Positions 58,866 through 64,000 of a stretch of DNA of 64,000 nt are shown here, one piece after another. This DNA is from Bin87 sp964347975 (lineage in GTDB: Bacteria; Chloroflexota; Dehalococcoidia; Lucifugimonadales; UBA3495). The notes under the pieces were generated by a model that worked only from the letters and a program-made list of their open reading frames with translations, had not been told where the DNA came from and did not search any database. The translations under genes and the position numbers were made by a program. Every line of letters begins with the position of its first letter. Within the stretch, counting starts at the first letter, position 1. The stretch is from the NCBI GenBank assembly GCA_964347975.1, contig CAYGAY010000003.1, positions 81,802 through 145,801 of the forward strand, read 5' to 3'.

Positions 58866-60290
58866 ATGAGCCCATCGGAAGTCATTGACTTTTGCAAAGC
58901 CAACAACATAGGCATCATTGACCTGCGTTTCACCGACCTTCCGGGCACGTTCCAGCACGTTTCGATACCGTTGAGCGAGCTGACCGAGGACAACATGGCC
59001 GAAGGCTACGGGTTCGACGGTTCCAGCATTCGCGGTTTCAAGTCCATCGATGAGAGCGATATGCTGCTCATACCGGACGCCAGCACCGCCAAGGTTGACC
59101 CGTTCTTTGGAATCCCCACGCTGCACATGATCTGCGACATCCTGGACCCGGTGACCCGGGAATCCTATACCCGCGATCCTCGCCACGTGGCGCAGAAAGC
59201 CGAGGCGTACCTGAAGGAAAGCGGGATCGCCGACACCAGCTACTGGGGCCCGGAACCTGAGTTCTTCGTGTTCGACTCCGCCCGGTTCGACCAGACCATC
59301 AACTCCGGTTACTACGTAATCGACTCTGACGAAGGCTTCTGGAACACGGGCAGCACGGCCACGGTCGATGGCGGCCGGAACCTGGCCTACCGTCCGCGCA
59401 ACAAGGAAGGTTACTTCCCGGCGCCGCCATTTGACACTTTCCAGGACATCCGCTCCGAGATGGTGCAGAAGATTGAGCACTTCGGCATCATCGTCGAAAA
59501 GCATCACCATGAGGTCGCCACCGCCGGACAGGCTGAGATCGACGTGCGTTACAACACCCTGACCCGGATGGCCGACACCGTGACGATTCTGAAGTACGTG
59601 GTGAAGAACGTCGCCAAGTCGCACGGCAAAGTGGCTACCTTCATGCCCAAGCCGCTGTTTGGCGACAACGGCACCGGGATGCACACCCACCAGAGCCTGT
59701 GGAGGGACGGGTCGAACCTGTTCTACGACGCCAACGGGTACGCCATGCTGTCGGCCACCTGCCGGCATTACATTGGCGGCCTGCTCCAGCACGCGCCGGC
59801 GCTGCTGGCCTTCGCCGCTCCCACCACCAACAGCTACAAGCGTCTGGTGCCGGGCTTTGAGGCTCCGGTCAACCTGGTGTACTCGGTGCGCAACCGTTCG
59901 GCCTGCATCCGCATTCCGACTTACTCCAGCAGCCCGTCGGCGCGCCGCCTGGAGTTCCGCGCGCCGGACCCGTCCTGCAACCCCTACATTGCCTTTGCCG
60001 CGATGTTGATGGCCGGACTGGACGGCGTCATCAACGAGATCGAGCCGCCCGATCCGGTGGACCAGAACCTCTACGAAATGTCGGCCGCCGACCTGGCTAT
60101 GATTCGGCAGGTTCCCGGGTCGCTGGACGAAGCCCTGGCCGCCCTGGAGCGGGACAACGAGTTCCTGATGCGCGGCGGCGTCTTCACCGACGACCTCATT
60201 GAGACCTGGCTGGACTACAAGAAGAACGACGTGGACGACCTGCGCTTGCGCCCGCATCCCATCGAATTCTTCAAGTACTTCGACGCCTAG
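58866..60290 (+). CDS. glnA: Glutamine synthetase type I
   Basis: 474 residues, GSI. The beta-grasp YGFDGSSIRGF, the catalytic WGPEPEFFVFD, EKHHHEVATAGQAEID, PKPLFGDNGTGMHTHQS and RLEFRAPDPSCNPY are intact. NLYEMSAAD has the Tyr corresponding to the adenylylation site, so activity could be controlled by GlnE. AAAGGAGG precedes the ATG. Downstream of amt in the same operon. Confidence 0.97.
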   Translation: MSPSEVIDFCKANNIGIIDLRFTDLPGTFQHVSIPLSELTEDNMAEGYGFDGSSIRGFKSIDESDMLLIPDASTAKVDPFFGIPTLHMICDILDPVTRESYTRDPRHVAQKAEAYLKESGIADTSYWGPEPEFFVFDSARFDQTINSGYYVIDSDEGFWNTGSTATVDGGRNLAYRPRNKEGYFPAPPFDTFQDIRSEMVQKIEHFGIIVEKHHHEVATAGQAEIDVRYNTLTRMADTVTILKYVVKNVAKSHGKVATFMPKPLFGDNGTGMHTHQSLWRDGSNLFYDANGYAMLSATCRHYIGGLLQHAPALLAFAAPTTNSYKRLVPGFEAPVNLVYSVRNRSACIRIPTYSSSPSARRLEFRAPDPSCNPYIAFAAMLMAGLDGVINEIEPPDPVDQNLYEMSAADLAMIRQVPGSLDEALAALERDNEFLMRGGVFTDDLIETWLDYKKNDVDDLRLRPHPIEFFKYFDA

Positions 60291-60329
60291 GGCAGGGTGG
60301 TACAATTATCGAACACTGCACAGACTAGA

Positions 60330-60357
60330 GTAGGGGCGAATGATTATTCGCCCCTAC
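60330..60357. repeat. 12-bp-arm palindrome after glnA
   Basis: GTAGGGGCGAAT and ATTCGCCCCTAC flank GATT. The same kind of palindrome is common in bacterial genomes. It might also reduce readthrough from glnA, but lacks a T-tract. Confidence 0.7.
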
Positions 60358-60382
60358 AACGCTGGTGAGCGGGAGGTCGATG

Positions 60383-60916
60383 ATGGCCGCCGAAAAAGGC
60401 GAAAGCATCCGCGAAAAGGCGTGGGGCATGTACAACGCGGACCTCAAGCATCTGGTGGAGCCGGAGCACAAGAACAAGTATCTGGTGCTGAACGTGGAAA
60501 CCGGGGATTACGAAATCGACGCCCGCCTGGGCCAGGCCAGCGCGCGGATGCTGGAGCGGTTTCAGATACCGAAGGGGGAAAATCCGCCTTTCTTCGCCTT
60601 CCGCATCGGCCACCCGGCGACTTTCGACCGGCGGCCCCGGATCAAAGGGACGCCGATCCCGCCCGAAGAATGGCCGAACAGCCTGCCGGGACGGGCCCAT
60701 GCCATTTACGACGCCGAAATCAAGCATCTGGTGGAACCGGAGCACCACGGCAAGTACCTGGTGATGCACATGGAAACCCACGAGTACGAGATTGACGCCC
60801 GGCTGGCACTGGCCGGTGTGCGGATGCTGGAGCGGTTCCAGATACCGAAGGGGGAAAATCCACCCTTCTTTGCCTTCCGCATCGGCTATCCGACCACGTT
60901 TGACGCGCGGGTGTAG
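60383..60916 (+). CDS. Tandem-duplicated domain protein, hypothetical
   Basis: 177 residues made of two copies of an approximately 65-residue unit. Copy 1 has LKHLVEPEHKNKYLVL and YEIDARLGQASARMLERFQ; copy 2 has IKHLVEPEHHGKYLVM and YEIDARLALAGVRMLERFQ; both end IPKGENPPFFAFRIG. Either domain looks like those found beside clan AA aspartic protease-like genes, which is what follows 11 bases later. GGGAGGT precedes the ATG. Function unknown. Confidence 0.8.
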   Translation: MAAEKGESIREKAWGMYNADLKHLVEPEHKNKYLVLNVETGDYEIDARLGQASARMLERFQIPKGENPPFFAFRIGHPATFDRRPRIKGTPIPPEEWPNSLPGRAHAIYDAEIKHLVEPEHHGKYLVMHMETHEYEIDARLALAGVRMLERFQIPKGENPPFFAFRIGYPTTFDARV

Positions 60917-60927
60917 GAGAAAAGGCG

Positions 60928-61305
60928 ATGCCGATTACGGGGCGGGCCAACGGCGACACCCAGCGAATTACGATACGGGTCAGCGTGTCCAACGGCGAGC
61001 GCCCGTATCGGGTGATTGAGTTTGAGGTGGATACCACCAGTGGTGAAGAATTGGCTATGCCCGCTCAGGACATTGCTGAGATCGGCCTTACCCGGTTAAG
61101 TTCTACCGATTACAGACACAACGGCGCGTCCGGCGGCACGCCAACCTACGTTGCCCAAGTGGAATGGCATGATGGTCCGATAACCGTTAGCGTCGTGGAA
61201 ACGGATCGTCCGCCTTACGTGGGGATGGGCCTGCTGTGGGACAGTTACCTATCAGCATACCTGCTCCCTAATGGCGCCGTTGATGTTAATCGAATGGCGC
61301 ATTAG
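60928..61305 (+). CDS. Clan AA aspartic protease-like protein with altered DTG motif
   Basis: 125 residues. VIEFEVDTTSGEELAMP, EIGLTRLSSTDY and YVGMGLLWDS follow the pattern of bacterial retropepsin-like aspartic proteases (VDTGFxGFLxLP ... LLGM.LL), but the active-site triad D-T-G reads D-T-T. It may be inactive or use a different geometry. It starts 11 bases after the duplicated-domain gene; hicBA follow 39 bases later. Confidence 0.65.
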   Translation: MPITGRANGDTQRITIRVSVSNGERPYRVIEFEVDTTSGEELAMPAQDIAEIGLTRLSSTDYRHNGASGGTPTYVAQVEWHDGPITVSVVETDRPPYVGMGLLWDSYLSAYLLPNGAVDVNRMAH

Positions 61306-61344
61306 GACGAACTCAAGCGAGAGGCTAACAAGGGGGGAGCAGCG

Positions 61345-61698
61345 ATGGCAAAGTATGAAGTGATATTGGTCAAATACCCGAACGCCGACTACCCGGATAA
61401 CCTGTGGTGGACAGCGGTCTGTCCCGCCATGCGCGGCTGCGTCTCCGATGGGCAAACCCGCGAGGAGGCGCTGATGATGATTGCCGACGCCATGGCGTCG
61501 CATCTGGAAGAGGTACCGGGCTGGAAAGGCGTTGTTTTCGACGAAGAGCAGGCTCAGGCGGAGAAAGACATAACACTTGCCGAGCACCGGGAAGAAGGGG
61601 GAATCAACGAATTGCACTGGGTTGAACCGCGGCTTATGACGGAGGATGAAATCCGCAACAATCCGCGCTTTGCGGACATTTACGACCCGGTTGTCTGA
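61345..61698 (+). CDS. HicB-family antitoxin
   Basis: 117 residues. YEVILVKYPNADYPDNLWW and CPAMRGCVSDGQTREEALMM are the HicB/UPF0150 fold (partial RNase H); the C-terminal half is acidic. AAGGGGGGAGC precedes the ATG. It overlaps hicA by one base (TGATG). Here the antitoxin gene precedes the toxin, the reverse of the usual hicAB order. Confidence 0.85.
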   Translation: MAKYEVILVKYPNADYPDNLWWTAVCPAMRGCVSDGQTREEALMMIADAMASHLEEVPGWKGVVFDEEQAQAEKDITLAEHREEGGINELHWVEPRLMTEDEIRNNPRFADIYDPVV

Positions 61699-61958
61699 TG
61701 CCCTCGTATTTCCGCAATCTGAACACAGCGGAAGTTCTGTCCGCCTTCCTCCACTTGGGGTTCAGGCCCGTTGGCAGAGGACGCTCGTCGCACAACAGGC
61801 TGCAACACAGCAATCTTGGATTGACGGCGTTCATTCCCCGGCACCGGGGCATCATACCGCAGGGCACAGTAACCGACATGGTTCGCAGGTCGGGCGTCAC
61901 CGATGAAGAGTTTCTAATGGCGTTGGACGGCAGAATACCAGAACGATTTCGGACATGA
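61698..61958 (+). CDS. HicA-family mRNA interferase toxin
   Basis: 86 residues. LSAFLHLGFRPVGRGRSSH has the catalytic His in S-S-H (usually G-S-H); FIPRHRGIIPQGTVTDMVRR and SGVTDEEFLMAL are HicA signatures. It should cleave mRNA when free of HicB. Translated from the TGATG overlap with hicB. Confidence 0.85.
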   Translation: MPSYFRNLNTAEVLSAFLHLGFRPVGRGRSSHNRLQHSNLGLTAFIPRHRGIIPQGTVTDMVRRSGVTDEEFLMALDGRIPERFRT

Positions 61959-61991
61959 CGCTTACCGCAAGATAAAGAGAGAAACATTATT

Positions 61992-62093
61992 GTGGAAACT
62001 CAAATGGAAAACTTTTGGACGGTAGTTGGCTGCCTGTTTGCAGCATTTGCGGCTTTGATAGTTGGCAATGCAATCATTGCATGGCTCATCTAG
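61992..62093 (+). CDS. 33-residue single-helix membrane microprotein
   Basis: GTG start (or ATG at 62004), AGAGAG upstream, encoding METQMENFWTVVGCLFAAF followed by AALIVGNAIIAWLI. One membrane helix with a short polar N-terminus. It lies between hicA and another small membrane gene. Real status uncertain. Confidence 0.5.
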   Translation: METQMENFWTVVGCLFAAFAALIVGNAIIAWLI

Positions 62094-62108
62094 TGGGAGA
62101 TCTCGCAG

Positions 62109-62351
62109 ATGATCGACATGGCTTTCCTAGGGTTTTCTGGCACGCCTGTACCTACGGAGCGGGGCGTTTCGTCGGCAACCATAGGCGTAGTAGTGTCGGT
62201 TATCACATACGGACTAGCCGGATACTTTTTCGTGAAAGCACTCTACGTTACTTTGAATAGCCACGCCGAATATCTGGCCTTCTTGCAGGCACAGTACACG
62301 GCGGACTTTATTGAAGAGGCCAACTCAACCGCTAACCCCGAGTCAATGTGA
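62109..62351 (+). CDS. Small single-helix membrane protein, hypothetical
   Basis: 80 residues with one or two hydrophobic segments (TIGVVVSVITYGLAGYFFVK). GGGAGAT precedes the ATG. It starts 15 bases after the microprotein and ends 34 bases before glutamine synthetase 2, so it may be co-transcribed. No family recognised. Confidence 0.6.
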   Translation: MIDMAFLGFSGTPVPTERGVSSATIGVVVSVITYGLAGYFFVKALYVTLNSHAEYLAFLQAQYTADFIEEANSTANPESM

Positions 62352-62385
62352 CGACTGGCAAATTTCTGCCATCAGGAGACCACCC

Positions 62386-63726
62386 GTGTTAACTGACCAC
62401 CATGCCGCCGAGCGCGAATACGTGCTGCGCAGCGCCCGCGACTTTGACGTTAAATTCGTGCGCCTGTGGTTCACCGACATCCTCGGCAACCTGAAAGGCT
62501 TTGCCATTACCGTGGACGATTTGGAGGACGCCCTGGAGTTGGGAGTGGGGTTTGATGGCGCGGCCATCGAGGGGTACACGACAGACGCGGAAAGCGATAT
62601 GCGGGCGTTCCCGGACCCTACCACGTTCACGCTATTGCCCTGGCGTCCCCGGCGCAACGCGGTGGCTCGGATCTTCTGCGACGTGCGCACTCCTCGGGGC
62701 GAACCGTTTATCGGAGACCCTCGCCACGTGCTCAAGCGCAACCTGGAGCGGCTGGCCAGCCTGGGGTACATCTACTACGTTGGACCGGAGCTGGAATATT
62801 TCTACCTCAAGGACGCCGAGGCCCCGGAACCGCTGGACACCTACGGTTACTACGACCAACTGTCCAGCAATCCCGCCTCGGACCTGCGCCGAGATACCGT
62901 GCTGAACTTGGCCGAGATGGGTATTCCGGTCAAATATTCCCACCACGAGGGCGCGCCCAGCCAGCACGAGATCGATCTCCAGTACACCGACGCGCTGACC
63001 ATGGCCGACAACGTGATGACGGCGCGGTTGGTCATCAAGGAACTGGCGCAACAGCAGGGCGTATATGCGTCCTTCATGCCCAAACCCTTTACCACCTCGA
63101 ACGGAAGCGGCATGCACACTCACCAATCGCTGTTCCGGGGAAACAGCAACGCTTTTTACGACCCGGACGACGACCTGCGCCTGTCGGTTATCGGGAAACG
63201 GTTTATCGCCGGACTGCTGCGTCACGCACCGGAGATCACCCTGGTGACCAATCAATGGGTCAATTCATACAAACGGTTGGTCCCGGGATACGAGGCTCCG
63301 GTGCACGTATCCTGGACGGTGTCCAACCGGCTGGATTTGATTCGGGTGCCTTCCTACAAGACGGGCTATGACACCTCGCTGCGCGTTGAGTACCGGGCCC
63401 CCGACCCGGCGTGCAACCCGTACCTCGCATTCAGCGTGCTTCTCGCGGCAGGTTTGAAGGGGATTGAAGATGAGTATCCATTGCCGTCTCCAATCACGGG
63501 GGACGTGATGAGCATGTCGGCCGACGAACGCGCCGCGCGCGGGATAAGCCGTCTGCCTACCAGCATGGGCGAAGCGATAGGGTTGGCCGAAGACAGCGAA
63601 TTGCTGCGTAAAACCCTGGGAGATTTCGTGTACGAAACTCTGATTCGCAACAAGAAGCAGGAGTGGGAGCAGTATCGTTCTACGGTCACCGATTACGAGA
63701 TTTCACGATACCTGCCGCTACTGTAA
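62386..63726 (+). CDS. Glutamine synthetase family protein (second)
   Basis: 446 residues. The grasp VGFDGAAIEGYTTDAESD, the catalytic YYVGPELEYFYLK, HHEGAPSQHEIDLQY, PKPFTTSNGSGMHTHQS and RVEYRAPDPACNPYLAF are all present. It lacks the adenylylation tyrosine of GlnA1: the segment reads DVMSMSADERAARG. It is therefore a GSI-alpha type enzyme or a gamma-glutamyl ligase of another amine. GTG start with AGGAG upstream. Confidence 0.9.
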   Translation: MLTDHHAAEREYVLRSARDFDVKFVRLWFTDILGNLKGFAITVDDLEDALELGVGFDGAAIEGYTTDAESDMRAFPDPTTFTLLPWRPRRNAVARIFCDVRTPRGEPFIGDPRHVLKRNLERLASLGYIYYVGPELEYFYLKDAEAPEPLDTYGYYDQLSSNPASDLRRDTVLNLAEMGIPVKYSHHEGAPSQHEIDLQYTDALTMADNVMTARLVIKELAQQQGVYASFMPKPFTTSNGSGMHTHQSLFRGNSNAFYDPDDDLRLSVIGKRFIAGLLRHAPEITLVTNQWVNSYKRLVPGYEAPVHVSWTVSNRLDLIRVPSYKTGYDTSLRVEYRAPDPACNPYLAFSVLLAAGLKGIEDEYPLPSPITGDVMSMSADERAARGISRLPTSMGEAIGLAEDSELLRKTLGDFVYETLIRNKKQEWEQYRSTVTDYEISRYLPLL

Positions 63727-63784
63727 TGGGGCGGCCCGCACCCCGGCCTGCTCCCGGAGAGAAGGGATTTATCGTCCCGGTTAG

Positions 63785-64000
63785 TTAACCCGGCGTGCAA
63801 GTTTCAGCATGATAGCAGCAATCGCGCGCAGATGCCAGCTGTCCATGACCCGAACCCGCCTGAATGGATGCGGAAACCGTAAAACGGCCCACCATCGCCA
63901 GGGTCGGGTCATGCGGGAGGGCATCCAGGGGCATCTGCCAGACCGGTTCCTTGACCCGCCAGAGATTGGCGGCCTGGCGCGCGAAGGTGGTGCGGCGAAC
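63785..64000 (-). CDS. C-terminal end of an unidentified protein (5' end beyond window)
   Basis: On the minus strand the frame is open for 71 codons from the window edge to TAA at 63787-63785. The first half reads FARQAANLWRVKEPVWQM, PLDALPHDPTLAMVGRFTV, which looks coding; the last 25 residues look atypical. No family recognised. It is convergent with glutamine synthetase 2. Confidence 0.4.
   Translation of the reverse strand, partial: VRRTTFARQAANLWRVKEPVWQMPLDALPHDPTLAMVGRFTVSASIQAGSGHGQLASARDCCYHAETCTPG

Noticed and set aside
58839..60305. A 488-codon minus-strand open frame opposite glnA
   Set aside because: Shadow of glnA; no motif.
1..64000. Prophage, integrative element or complete insertion sequence
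   Set aside because: No integrase, transposase, phage structural gene or attachment repeat was seen; the accessory modules are small and tRNAs at 10.1-10.3 kb have no adjacent integrase.

Overview
The window is a GC-rich, densely packed bacterial chromosome segment with about 70 protein genes, two tRNAs and no rRNA, phage, integrase, complete insertion sequence or CRISPR array. The gene mix (DUF5679 zinc-ribbon protein, two LLM-type flavin monooxygenases, HpaB-type hydroxylase, LigB-type dioxygenase, ACMSD-type amidohydrolase, tungsten AOR, DUF1501/DUF1800 pair, AurF-like ferritin-like proteins, Amt plus two glutamine synthetases) suggests a free-living heterotroph of the Chloroflexota, perhaps Dehalococcoidia/SAR202. 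This placement is an inference from gene content; no marker phylogeny could be run.

Layout. 1-13.4 kb: SMP-30 lactonase (cut by the window edge), orphan TRAP permease plus flavin disulfide reductase, Mrr-like nuclease, cyclase-family hydrolase, rpmB, rpe, argH, a TIM-barrel epimerase, tRNA-Lys and tRNA-Leu, and a membrane gene pair with a cytosolic cysteine cluster followed by an SDR. 13.4-30 kb: a region rich in degradative enzymes (LLM monooxygenase, cupin, enoyl-CoA hydratase, LigB dioxygenase, HpaB hydroxylase, TrzA-like amidohydrolase, two PuuE-like deacetylases, NAD epimerase, GMC oxidoreductase, VOC protein, ACMSD-like amidohydrolase), interrupted by a two-gene DUF4365 nuclease-like module. 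30-36.5 kb: housekeeping and repair genes (sfsA, endonuclease III-like glycosylase, Uma2, gamma-glutamyltransferase, DUF2203, tRNA m1A methyltransferase, AcuC-like deacetylase). 37-40.3 kb: mobA-moaD-AOR operon. 40.3-44.4 kb, minus strand: bicupin, coiled-coil membrane protein, secreted protein, divergent enolase, rsmG. 44.5-48.5 kb: DUF1800-DUF1501-NHL unit with a sigma70-like promoter and a strong terminator. 49-53 kb: DUF2335 membrane protein, argF, der, plsY. 53.6-56.2 kb: two ferritin-like paralogues, one of which has lost its metal ligands. 57.3-63.7 kb: a nitrogen island of amt, glnA and a second glutamine synthetase, enclosing a duplicated-domain protein, an aspartic-protease-like protein and a reversed hicBA pair.

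The observations I rate highest are an 11-bp-periodic array of GTAAC-type boxes upstream of amt-glnA that resembles a GlnR/OmpR-family operator, the intact/degenerate ferritin-like pair, the DUF4365 plus unknown-protein module, the signal-less DUF1800/DUF1501/NHL operon, and a 20-bp divergent promoter that seems to drive two leaderless genes.
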